Of a stretch of DNA of 64,000 bases, positions 43,760-52,023 are shown in pieces. Under the pieces are notes generated by a model that was not told the DNA's origin, ran no database searches, and saw only the letters and a program-made list of their open reading frames with translations. Location of the stretch: positions 434,001 through 498,000 of the forward strand of contig NZ_JARHTP010000007.1 in assembly GCF_029223485.1 (NCBI RefSeq), read 5' to 3'. This DNA is from Streptomyces coacervatus (GTDB lineage Bacteria; Actinomycetota; Actinomycetes; Streptomycetales; Streptomycetaceae). The translations under genes were made by a program, and so were the position numbers. Each line of letters opens with the position of its first letter. Positions within the stretch are counted from its first letter, which is position 1.

Positions 43760-44998
43760 TTGACCATCCAGGAACCCTCGGCCGACGCCGTCCCGCTGAT
43801 GGGCTGCCCCTACAAGGCCGACCCCTACCCCCTGTACGAGGAGCTGCGCGAGACCGGCCCGGTCCACCGCGTCCTCTTCCCCAGCGGCGTACAGGCCTGG
43901 CTCGTCACCGGCTACGACGCCGCCCACTCCGCCCTGAACGACGACCGTCTCGGCAAGAACCACGACCGCGGCAACGACCGCTGGCGCGCCCGCGCCTCGA
44001 TCATGCCGGAGCCCCAGCACTCCCAGCTCCAGGTCCACCTCCTCCACCAGGACCCGCCGAGGCACACCCGGATGCGACGCTTCGTGACGGACGCCTTCAC
44101 CCCGCGCCGCATTGAGCAACTACGGCCGCGGTTCCAGGAGTTGGCAGACTCACTCGTCGACGCTCTACCCGAGTCCGGCCCCGCCGACCTCGTCACCGGC
44201 TTCGCCGCCCGCTTCCCCTTCCAGGTCCTCGCCGAAGTCATCGGCCTGCCACCGGAGTTGGCGGCCCGCTTCGACCGCGACTGGGGGAAGGTCGTCCAGC
44301 CGGTCGGCCCGACCGACCCCGGACGCCCGCTGTACGAGGCCCGCCTGCACGGCCTGCAGAGCTACATAGCCGAGGTCGTCGCCCACAAGCGGGAGCACTG
44401 GGAGGACGACCTGCTCAGCCGACTGGTCGTGGCCCGGGACCGCCGCGAACTCTCCCAGGAGGAGCTGGACTCGATGATCTTCCAGCTTCTGGTGGCCGGA
44501 CAGGAACCCGTCACCAACCAGATCACCACGGCCCTGATCGCCCTCTTCCGCAACCCGGACCGGCTCACCCGCCTGCGCGAGGACCTCTCCCTCCTGCCCC
44601 CAGCGGTCGAGGAACTCCTCCGCTACGACAGCGCCTTCGAGCTCACCACCTGGCGCTTCTTCGACCAGGACAACGACCTCCACGGCACCCGTGTCCCCGC
44701 CGGCGACTCGGTGATCATCTCCCTGTGCGCCGCCAACCGCGACCCCCGCCGCTTCCCCGACCCGGACACCCTGGACTTCGACCGCTCGCCCAACCCCCAC
44801 CTCGCGTTCGGCCACGGCATCCACTTCTGCCCCGGCGCCGCCCTCGCCCGCGCCGAACTCCAGATCGCGCTGGGCACCCTCCTCGCCCGCCTGCCCGGCC
44901 TGCACCTCGCGATCCCGGACGAGGACATCGAGTGGATCCCGGCCGTCCTCGGCCGCGGCACCAACCACCTCCCCGTCGGCTACGACCGACGCCGCTGA
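43760..44998 (+). CDS. Cytochrome P450 with atypical I-helix (isocyanide cluster)
   Basis: A 412-residue P450 from TTG 43760 behind AAGGAG, 10 nt after asnB. The heme loop is FGHGIHFCPGAALARAEL with Cys357. The I-helix reads VAGQEPVTNQ (A246-G247-Q248-E249-P250-V251-T252): Pro occupies the place of the conserved Thr that assists O2 activation. Such changes occur in P450s that catalyse phenol coupling or other non-hydroxylating reactions. Between an amidotransferase and an isocyanide synthase, coupling of two tyrosine-derived units is a reasonable inference. Confidence 0.85.
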   Translation: MTIQEPSADAVPLMGCPYKADPYPLYEELRETGPVHRVLFPSGVQAWLVTGYDAAHSALNDDRLGKNHDRGNDRWRARASIMPEPQHSQLQVHLLHQDPPRHTRMRRFVTDAFTPRRIEQLRPRFQELADSLVDALPESGPADLVTGFAARFPFQVLAEVIGLPPELAARFDRDWGKVVQPVGPTDPGRPLYEARLHGLQSYIAEVVAHKREHWEDDLLSRLVVARDRRELSQEELDSMIFQLLVAGQEPVTNQITTALIALFRNPDRLTRLREDLSLLPPAVEELLRYDSAFELTTWRFFDQDNDLHGTRVPAGDSVIISLCAANRDPRRFPDPDTLDFDRSPNPHLAFGHGIHFCPGAALARAELQIALGTLLARLPGLHLAIPDEDIEWIPAVLGRGTNHLPVGYDRRR

Positions 44999-45010
44999 CT
45001 CCGGCCTCGA

Positions 45011-45049
45011 CGGATGCCGGGTCCGGCCGTACCGCCTGACCGGCATCCG
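45011..45049 (+). terminator. Hairpin between the P450 and isocyanide synthase genes
   Basis: CGGATGCCGG (45011-45020) and CCGGCATCCG (45040-45049) form a perfect 10-bp inverted repeat with a 19-nt loop. It could attenuate or terminate transcription before the isocyanide synthase gene. Confidence 0.5.
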
Positions 45050-45139
45050 CCGATCCATCCACCGCACCCGACGGACGGCGCGCGGCACATCCGCCGACGC
45101 GCCATGCCGCCATGCCCGCACGCGTACCGAAGGAACGAC

Positions 45140-46156
45140 ATGCCGCTGACGACCGCGCCGGACACCCTTCCCACGACCACCGCCACCGCGATCCTGAACC
45201 TGCTCCTGCCCCACCACCGCACGACCGACCAGACCCGCGCCACCGCGGAGGCGTTCCCGCACCAGCTGCGCCAGATCACCGACTTCGTGCGGGCGGGCGC
45301 ACCGATCGTCTTCACACTGCCCGGCTTCCCCTGCAAATCCCCCAACCCGGCCAAGGTCCTCGGTCACCTCCCGGACATGGGCGAGCGACTCTCCCTCACC
45401 TTTCTCGACACCCTGTGCACGGAGATCGAGCGCATCCATCCGCCCGGCGCCCGCATGCTGATCTGCTCCGACGGCCACGTCTTCGGCGATCTGATAGGCG
45501 TCCCCGACACCCGCATCGACGCCTACGCGGACGAACTGCGCACCCTCATACGACAACTGGGCCTGCACAGACTGTCCGTCTTCGACCTGCGCGACGTCCT
45601 CGGCGACCTCCCGCACGAGACGAAACGCGCCCACGTCCACAAGCGCTACGCCCCCACCCTGGACGCCCTGCGCGACGAGATCCGCACGGACGCCCCCACC
45701 CTCGCCCTGTACCGCGGCATCACCCGCTTCCTCGTCGAGGACACCGCCGACCACGAAGGCACCCGCTCCGCCCTCCAACGCGCCTGCCGCAAGCGCGCGT
45801 ACGGCGTGATCCAGCGCAGCCGGGCGTGGGGCGAACTCATCGCCGATCACCACCCCCACTCCGTACGCCTGTCCATCCACCCCCAGCCGATCGGCGCCCC
45901 CAAGTTCGGCATCCGCCTCCTCGACACCCCCGACGTCTGGACCACCCCTTGGCACTCGACGGCACTGCACCGCACCGACGGCACCTGGACGCTTCTGACC
46001 GGGGCCGAGGCTGCCGTGCGGGGCCGCCTGATCCATCGTGAAGGCCGGCCCAGTCACTTCGCGGAGCGGAGACACGACGCAGGGGTGACCCCGGAAGCCG
46101 GGACCACCCCTGCGACGTCACTGCGTCAGCCGCAGTCGCGCACCTTGATCGTGTAG
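45140..46156 (+). CDS. Isocyanide synthase, DIT1/PvcA (IsnA) family
   Basis: A 338-residue protein from ATG 45140 behind AAGGA. It has the family core IVFTLPGFPCKSPNPAKVLGHLPDMGERLSL at ~56-86, then RMLICSDGHVFGDLIGVPD, LFxLRDVLGDLP-like and KSRAYGVIQRSRAWGELIA-like segments. Known members (PvcA, IsnA, XanB) turn the amine of Tyr or Trp into an isocyanide using ribulose-5-phosphate. No PvcB/IsnB-type oxygenase is nearby, so the product should keep a saturated isocyano-amino-acid skeleton. The last ~20 residues run through a terminator hairpin into the convergent gene, so the native C-terminus may have been extended. Confidence 0.9.
   Translation: MPLTTAPDTLPTTTATAILNLLLPHHRTTDQTRATAEAFPHQLRQITDFVRAGAPIVFTLPGFPCKSPNPAKVLGHLPDMGERLSLTFLDTLCTEIERIHPPGARMLICSDGHVFGDLIGVPDTRIDAYADELRTLIRQLGLHRLSVFDLRDVLGDLPHETKRAHVHKRYAPTLDALRDEIRTDAPTLALYRGITRFLVEDTADHEGTRSALQRACRKRAYGVIQRSRAWGELIADHHPHSVRLSIHPQPIGAPKFGIRLLDTPDVWTTPWHSTALHRTDGTWTLLTGAEAAVRGRLIHREGRPSHFAERRHDAGVTPEAGTTPATSLRQPQSRTLIV
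46078..46114. terminator. Hairpin inside the 3' end of the isocyanide synthase gene
   Basis: CGCAGGGGTG (46078-46087) pairs with CACCCCTGCG (46105-46114), extended by CCCGG/CCGGG inside. It has terminator form, lies between convergent genes, and is still translated as part of the isocyanide synthase. Confidence 0.6.
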
Positions 46157-48780
46157 ATGCCGCGGCCATGGGTGGCGGCGTACAGGGTGCTGCCGTCGGG
46201 GCTCAGCTTCAGCTGGAGCACGGCGACGGCCGGGAGGTCGCCGACGCGCTGCCACGTCGTGCGGCCCGGCGCCCGGTAGACGACGCCGAGGTCGGTGGCG
46301 ACGGCGAGGCCGCCGTTCGGCGTGACGACGGCGGAGTCGGTCGGCACGTCGGGAAGGTTCTTGGAGATGTCCTTCCAGGTGGTGCCGCCGTCCGTGGACT
46401 CGAAGACATGGCCGACGCCGGCGCCGGGGCCCTCGGTCCAGTGCCGGGAGAAGCCGTTGACCGCGAGGAAGACGTGGTCGGCGTTCTTCGGGTCGACGGC
46501 GAAGCCGCTGAGGTAGCGGTTGGGCACGGCGCCGTCCGCCCCCGTGCTGGGCAGGGTGATGTCGTGCCAGCCGGTGCCGTCCGCGTTGCCGACGGAGATG
46601 CCACGGGCGAAGCCCTGGTTGTTGCAGGGGCCGCACCAGGCCGCGTACACCTTGCCGCCGGAGGCAGCGACGGCGGTCGCGGTGCGGCCGGCGCCCAGGT
46701 CGTACACGCTCTTCCACTCGGAGCCGCTGCGGATGGCGTACCCGTGTGTCTGCACCCAGACGTGGCGGCCGCCCGCGATCCACGTCGAGCTGTCCTTCGC
46801 GTCGGCCGCGAGCGGGGCGATGAAGCGGGCCTCGCTGGTGGCGTTGTCGGCCGGGGCGACGTTGTAGGAGGTGGCCTTGCTGGGGTCGCTCGCCCAACTG
46901 CCGTTGTTCACCGCGCAGTTCTGGGTGATCTGGACGGCGAGGTAGACGTATTCCTCGGCGATGTTGCACCCGTTGGCAGGGTCGGTGAGCGTGTCACCGC
47001 CGTCGCCGCCGAAGTTGGAGCCCATCACGGTGTCGTTGCTGCGCAGGACGGACTGGCCGTTGTCCTGCAGACCGCCGGTCACCGAAACCCCGCCGTACGC
47101 CAGGTCCTTGCCGACGCCCACCGAGTAGTACTGGAGGGTGTCGATGGTCCCGTCGTTCAGCGAGGTCCAGTCGGTGGCATGCCCCGAGGCGTCCTGGGAG
47201 CCGTCGACCGGCCGCTTGTAGACGCCGCCGTCATTCCCGACGTACACGAAGCTCTTGCCGTGGTAGCTGCCGATCGCGACGCCGTGCTGGTCGGAGTGGG
47301 TGGTCGGGTTGCAGTCGCCGGTCTGCTTGGCCGGGTCGACGGACCAGCAGGGGAAGGTGAAGTTCCAGTACGGGCCCACGGTCGACCAGGTGCTGCCGCC
47401 GTCCTTGGTCTCGTAGACCTCTTCCAGGCCCGCGTACACGTGGTCGGCGTTGGCCGGGTCGACGGCGAGGAACTGGTTGTACCAGGCCTGAACGCCCGGC
47501 ATGTAGCCGCTGGTGGTCAGCGCCGAACCGTCGGCGGACAGGCCCTTGTAGTCGGCGATCTTCGTCCAAGGGCCGGTGGGGGAGCCGGACTTGGAGACGA
47601 AGATGCCCTCCAGGCCGCTGTCCGGGTTGGTGCTCAGCTGCTCGGGGGACTCGTCGACGGCGTAGTAGCGGGAGCCGTCGGCGGAGCGGGCGAAGGTGAC
47701 GTTGCCGACGTTGTCCGCGTCGGCCGGCAGGTCGCCCAGGCCGCCGGTGATCCGCGTCCAGGTGCCGTCCGCGCCCTTGGCGTAGAAGCCGTTGTAGTCG
47801 TCACCGCTGCGCCAGCCGACCGCGAGGACGACCTTGCCCGGGTCCTTGGGGTCGATCGCGATGTCATTGGCGATGTTCTTGTACGCGGCCGAGGCGTCGC
47901 TCGCCTTCGAACCACGCGGCAGATAGTCGGGGTTGGGCGCGAACTCCAGCTTCCAGGCGCCCTTCAGCGTCTTCGTGGAGTGGCTCCACACGCCCTCGCT
48001 GGTCGCCGCCCACACCTTGCCGCCGCCGAAGCGCAACTCGTGGATGGTGGTGGACTCCAGCTCGTCGCCGCCGACCCGGCTTCGGGAGGAGAAGGTGCCG
48101 TGGTGCGGGCGGGACAGGACGTAGACGCCGCTGCCGAGATAGGCGTCGGCATTGGTGGTCGCCTCGCCGGTACCGAGCCACAGCCGTCCGGCGCCGTCCA
48201 GCGCGAGCGCGCCGGTGGACTGGGACGACAGCCGGTCGCTGATCGGCTGCCAGTGCCCGCCGCCCCGCTTCGACCGCCAAACGCCGCCGCCCGCGCTGCC
48301 CGCGTAGACGTATCCGTCGTCGTCGGCGGCGAGCGCCGCCATCCGGCCGGTCACCTTGCCCGAGCCGCCGCTGGAGTTCGAGTCGATGTCCCGGTAGCGC
48401 GGGTCGTCGGAGTTGTACGGCAGGTCGGTGACGTTGCGCCAACTGCCGCCGGTGCTGGGCAGGTTGGCCAGGTCGCCCCACGCAGCACCGTAGGCGCCCG
48501 GGGCGACGATGCCGGGCGAGGTGCGGGCCTCGGCGTACTGGTCGGCGCCCTCGGCTATCTCGTCGGCCTCGTTGCCGTCGTCACCGTCCTCGCCCTTCAG
48601 GCTGGGGCTCATGGCACCCACCGACTGCGCGCGTTCGGCCGCGAGCCGGGCGAGCGTCCGGGCCCCGAAGGGGCTGTTGTCGTGGCCGGGTGCGGCGCTC
48701 GCGGGTATCGCGAACAGTGCGGCGGTTGCGGTGATGGCGCAGGTCGTGAGCCATCGTCTTCTCCGGGTTGGTGCTGACAC
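46126..48780 (-). CDS. Secreted BNR/VPS10-like beta-propeller protein (sialidase-fold)
   Basis: An 884-residue exported protein. GTG 48780 is preceded by GGGAGGATC. The signal TRRRRWLTTCAITATAALFAIPASAA is at the N-terminus. The rest consists of propeller blades with Asp-box/BNR motifs (for example ETKDGGSTWSTVG, STDGGTTWKDIS, SKSGSPTGPWTKI) and SWRNVTDLPYNSDDPRY, AGSAGGGVWRSKRGG. The two-propeller size resembles oligoxyloglucan-hydrolase or VPS10-like glycosyl hydrolases. No catalytic residue can be assigned safely. It is convergent with the isocyanide operon. Confidence 0.78.
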   Translation of the reverse strand: MSAPTRRRRWLTTCAITATAALFAIPASAAPGHDNSPFGARTLARLAAERAQSVGAMSPSLKGEDGDDGNEADEIAEGADQYAEARTSPGIVAPGAYGAAWGDLANLPSTGGSWRNVTDLPYNSDDPRYRDIDSNSSGGSGKVTGRMAALAADDDGYVYAGSAGGGVWRSKRGGGHWQPISDRLSSQSTGALALDGAGRLWLGTGEATTNADAYLGSGVYVLSRPHHGTFSSRSRVGGDELESTTIHELRFGGGKVWAATSEGVWSHSTKTLKGAWKLEFAPNPDYLPRGSKASDASAAYKNIANDIAIDPKDPGKVVLAVGWRSGDDYNGFYAKGADGTWTRITGGLGDLPADADNVGNVTFARSADGSRYYAVDESPEQLSTNPDSGLEGIFVSKSGSPTGPWTKIADYKGLSADGSALTTSGYMPGVQAWYNQFLAVDPANADHVYAGLEEVYETKDGGSTWSTVGPYWNFTFPCWSVDPAKQTGDCNPTTHSDQHGVAIGSYHGKSFVYVGNDGGVYKRPVDGSQDASGHATDWTSLNDGTIDTLQYYSVGVGKDLAYGGVSVTGGLQDNGQSVLRSNDTVMGSNFGGDGGDTLTDPANGCNIAEEYVYLAVQITQNCAVNNGSWASDPSKATSYNVAPADNATSEARFIAPLAADAKDSSTWIAGGRHVWVQTHGYAIRSGSEWKSVYDLGAGRTATAVAASGGKVYAAWCGPCNNQGFARGISVGNADGTGWHDITLPSTGADGAVPNRYLSGFAVDPKNADHVFLAVNGFSRHWTEGPGAGVGHVFESTDGGTTWKDISKNLPDVPTDSAVVTPNGGLAVATDLGVVYRAPGRTTWQRVGDLPAVAVLQLKLSPDGSTLYAATHGRGIYTIKVRDCG

Positions 48781-48994
48781 CAGATCCTCCCAAGCGGGCT
48801 TTCGTACGGCCGTCGCAGGGACCTGATCACGGGCGGGAGGCAGTGTCCGGCACTTGGACCGCCCTTGACCAGAACCTGTCACTTCGGGACGTGTGCAGGT
48901 GGATCGCGGCGGGGTTCTCGCCCGGACATCCGGGCGAAAGGTGGGCGTGGTAGACAACGACCAAACGGGTGCGGGGCGTTGACGACAGGAGTGG

Positions 48995-50125
48995 GTGGCC
49001 GTGCTGCTGAGGACTTTTCGCTGGGCGTTCCTGTTCACCGCGCTCGGTCTGGGCGCGGGCGTGCTCTACGGCGGCTGGGCCGCTCTCGGCATCGTGGCGA
49101 TCCTCGCGGTCCTGGAGGTCTCGCTGTCCTTCGACAACGCTGTCGTCAACGCCGGGGTCCTGAAGAAGATGAACGCCTTCTGGCAGAAGATCTTCCTCAC
49201 GGTCGGCGTGCTCATAGCCGTCTTCGGCATGCGGCTGGCCTTCCCGGTCGTCATCGTCGCGATCACGGCCAGGCTCAACCCGTACGACGCGGTCCACCTG
49301 GCCCTGACCGACAAGGACCGCTACCAGCAGCTGGTCACCGACGCGCACCCCGCCATCGCCGCCTTCGGCGGCATGTTCCTGCTGATGATCTTCCTCGACT
49401 TCATCTTCGAGGACCGCGACATCCAGTGGCTGCAGTGGCTGGAGCGCCCGCTGGCCAGGCTCGGCAAGGTCGACATGCTGGCGGCCTGTATCGCCCTGAC
49501 CGTCCTGCTGATCACCTCCTACACCTTCGCCGCGCACGCCCACCAGCACGGTGGAACGCATGCCGACAAGGCGCAGACCGTGCTCGTCTCCGGCATCGCG
49601 GGTCTCGCCACCTATCTCGTCGTCGGCGGCCTGTCGGGCTTCTTCGAGAACCGGCTGGAGGAAGAGGAGGAACAGGAGGCGGAGGCCGCGCGCACCGGCA
49701 GGCAGCGCTCCGCGACGGCACTGGCGGGCCGGGCCGCGTTCTTCACGTTCCTCTACCTGGAAGTCCTGGACGCGTCCTTCTCCTTCGACGGCGTCATCGG
49801 CGCGTTCGCCATCACCAACGACATCGTGCTGATGGCACTGGGCCTGGGCATCGGCGCCATGTATGTCCGCTCACTGACCGTGTACCTGGTCCGCCAGGGC
49901 ACCCTCGACGACTACGTCTACCTGGAGCACGGCGCGCACTACGCGATCGGCGCGCTGGCCGTGATCCTCATGGTCACCATCCAGTACCAGATCAACGACG
50001 TCGTCACCGGCCTCGTCGGCGTCGTCCTGATCGGCTGGTCCTTCTGGTCCTCCGTCCGCCGCAACCGGGCGCTCGCGGCCGCCGAGCCGGAGACGGCGAC
50101 GGCCGAAACGGTCCGTATCCCCTAG
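48995..50125 (+). CDS. DUF475/TerC-like integral membrane protein
   Basis: A 376-residue protein from GTG 48995 behind AGGAG. It has eight to nine membrane helices and two repeated motifs, each with an acidic helix: ILAVLEVSLSFDNAVVNAGVLKKM and FLYLEVLDASFSFDGVIGAFAITNDIV. These SFDN/SFDG motifs are the TerC/DUF475 hallmark, thought to bind divalent metal. A glutamate-rich loop (EEEEEQEAEAA) separates the halves. TerC relatives act in tellurite resistance, Mn2+ export or metalation of exported proteins. Confidence 0.85.
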   Translation: MAVLLRTFRWAFLFTALGLGAGVLYGGWAALGIVAILAVLEVSLSFDNAVVNAGVLKKMNAFWQKIFLTVGVLIAVFGMRLAFPVVIVAITARLNPYDAVHLALTDKDRYQQLVTDAHPAIAAFGGMFLLMIFLDFIFEDRDIQWLQWLERPLARLGKVDMLAACIALTVLLITSYTFAAHAHQHGGTHADKAQTVLVSGIAGLATYLVVGGLSGFFENRLEEEEEQEAEAARTGRQRSATALAGRAAFFTFLYLEVLDASFSFDGVIGAFAITNDIVLMALGLGIGAMYVRSLTVYLVRQGTLDDYVYLEHGAHYAIGALAVILMVTIQYQINDVVTGLVGVVLIGWSFWSSVRRNRALAAAEPETATAETVRIP

Positions 50126-50197
50126 GTCAAGGGCTGGTCATCGATGGGGGACGGGGCCGGGACGGGGCGTATGCTGTGGGCGGTTTGACCAGACACC

Positions 50198-50356
50198 TCG
50201 TTCGGTGAGGCGTCTTCACGGACACAGGCCACTGATCCCACCCGTCGAGAGACGCTCCGGATCAGGACAGGTCTCCCCGGCCCAAGGGGTGACCCCAAGT
50301 GGCTTCCCCCGCGGGGGGATTACGCCGTGGAGTGCCAAAGCTCTGACGAGTTGGGG
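50198..50356 (+). ncRNA. M-box (ykoK) magnesium riboswitch
   Basis: The segment carries the conserved M-box landmarks in order: TTCGGTGAGGCGTC, CACGGACACAGGCCACTGA, CCGTCGAGAGACGC, GGATCAGGACAGG, GGGGTGACCCCAAG, TACGCCGTGGAGTGCCAAAG and CTCTGACGAG. In other bacteria this RNA folds on Mg2+ and turns off magnesium transporter genes. It lies about 300 nt upstream of a MgtE_N/CBS protein and an NRAMP-like transporter on the same strand. A TATGCT at 50170-50175 may be the -10 box. Confidence 0.88.
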
Positions 50357-50440
50357 TGTGCCGGGCCGTATGCCGCCCGGCTGCCCCTTGCCGTGCGACC
50401 GCGACGCCCTGTGCGCGGCCGGGACCGGGAGGGAGGCGAC

Positions 50441-50527
50441 ATGGACAGTAGTCCGGGCCATAGTCGGCCCTTCTTCGTGTTGTCCGCGCCGTCCTTCTGC
50501 GGCCCGGGGCAGCTCGTTCTCCCCTGA
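50441..50527 (+). CDS. Small upstream ORF (28 aa) in the M-box leader
   Basis: ATG 50441 is preceded by an excellent GGGAGGGAGG site, far better than that of the downstream gene. The peptide is MDSSPGHSRPFF then VLSAPSFCGPGQLVLP. It has no domain and is Pro/Ser-rich. It lies between the M-box and the Mg-transporter genes, so it could be a leader peptide whose translation couples the riboswitch to downstream expression. Confidence 0.45.
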   Translation: MDSSPGHSRPFFVLSAPSFCGPGQLVLP

Positions 50528-50655
50528 ATCGCGCTCATCCGCCCTGCGCAGGCCATGTATTGGCGTGTGCGCGTGTGCGTGTGCGCCGCTGTGCGGAAGA
50601 CCGCTGCCGTGGGCCGCCCGATGCCCCGCCATACCGGGGCAAGGGGGTGTTCACC

Positions 50656-52023
50656 TTGGCTGCCCACACTCTGCTCATGTCCACCTCGGCCCGCCTGCGC
50701 GACCGCAGGGTCCATCTGGAGCGCCGTGCCACTGCCTCCAAAGCGGTCCGTACGTCCTTGGTGTCGCTGGCCGGTCTGACCGGCGGCCCGGTCACCAACC
50801 AGGCCGGTGAGGAGGTCGGCCGCGTCGTCGACGTCGTGGCCCGGCTGTACGGCGAGGAGTCGTACCCGCCGGTGACCGGGCTGATCCTTCGCATCGGCCG
50901 GCGGCGCACCTTCCTGGCCGCCGACGCCATCGGCAAGGTGCACGCCGGGCACGTCCGGCTGAACACCGCCCGTGTGGACCTGCGCGACTTCGCCCGCCGC
51001 CCCGGCGAGGCCCTGCTCGCCAGAGACGTCCTCGACCACCAACTCGTCGACGTCGACGGCATCCAGGTCACCCGGGCCGCCGACCTCTACCTGGCCCCCC
51101 TGGTCGACCGCGTGGTCCTCGTCGGCGTGGACGTCTCCCTGCCCACGCTGCTGCGCCGGCTCGGCCCGCGCCGCTGGCAGGCACGCCCGACCCCGGAGCG
51201 CGTACTGGACTGGCAGGCCGTGGCTCCCTTCGCCGAACAGGCCACCGAGGGCCCGCCGGAGGTACGGCTGCGTGCCTCCCGGGGTGCCTTGCACCGGCTG
51301 CGCCCGGCCGACCTGGCCGACCTCCTCGAAGACCTCGGCCGCGCCGAACGGCAGCAGCTGCTGGGCTGGCTGGAGCCGGAGCAGGCCGCCGACGCGCTGG
51401 AGGAGATGGAACCGCACGAACTGGAGAACCTCCTGCGCGAGGCGAAGCCGGAGCACGCCGCCCGCCTGGTGGACGAGATGGAGCCGGACGAGGCCACGGA
51501 CGCCCTGCGCGACCTCACCCACGAGGAACGCGAGAACCTGCTCACCCGCATGCCCGCCACGGAAGCGGCTGAGCTGCGGCGGCTGCTGGCCCATCGGGAG
51601 GGCACTGCGGGCGGCGCCATGACCACCCTGCTGATCACCGCCCGCCGGGACCAGACAGTCGCTCAGGTACGGGCCCAGCTGGCCGAGCAGGCCGAGCACC
51701 GTACCGAGATCGATGCCGTCGCGGTCGTGGACGAGGAAGGCCGCCTGGTCACCGACATCGCGCTGTTCGACCTCGCCGTGGCCGAGGACACGACCCCGGT
51801 GGCCGACCTGGTCGCTTGGCGGGCGCAGTTCGGTCCGCCCGTCACCGTCCGTCCGGACACCGCACTGACCGAGGCCGCCGAAGAACTGGTCGACGCCCGT
51901 GCCTCCTCGCTGCTCGTGGTCGACGACGGCGACCGCCCGCTCGGCCGGATCCTGGCCGACGACCTGCTCGACGCCCTGCTGCCCGAACGCGGGCGCCTGC
52001 ACTTCCGGAGGTTCCTGCAGTGA
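50656..52023 (+). CDS. MgtE N-domain/CBS-domain protein with PRC-barrel-like start
   Basis: About 455 residues, soluble. The N-terminal ~150 residues look PRC-barrel-like (EVGRVVDVVARLYGEESYPPVTGLILRIGRRRTFL). A MgtE intracellular N domain follows (LRPADLADLLEDLGRAERQQLLGWLEPEQAADALEEMEPHE). A CBS pair lies at ~330-450, ending LVVDDGDRPLGRILADDLLDALLP. The MgtE membrane domain is absent, so it is probably the Mg2+-sensing partner of the downstream transporter. TTG 50656 (AAGGGGG upstream) is preferred over ATG 50677, which lacks a ribosome site. The gene is under the M-box. Confidence 0.8.
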   Translation: MAAHTLLMSTSARLRDRRVHLERRATASKAVRTSLVSLAGLTGGPVTNQAGEEVGRVVDVVARLYGEESYPPVTGLILRIGRRRTFLAADAIGKVHAGHVRLNTARVDLRDFARRPGEALLARDVLDHQLVDVDGIQVTRAADLYLAPLVDRVVLVGVDVSLPTLLRRLGPRRWQARPTPERVLDWQAVAPFAEQATEGPPEVRLRASRGALHRLRPADLADLLEDLGRAERQQLLGWLEPEQAADALEEMEPHELENLLREAKPEHAARLVDEMEPDEATDALRDLTHEERENLLTRMPATEAAELRRLLAHREGTAGGAMTTLLITARRDQTVAQVRAQLAEQAEHRTEIDAVAVVDEEGRLVTDIALFDLAVAEDTTPVADLVAWRAQFGPPVTVRPDTALTEAAEELVDARASSLLVVDDGDRPLGRILADDLLDALLPERGRLHFRRFLQ

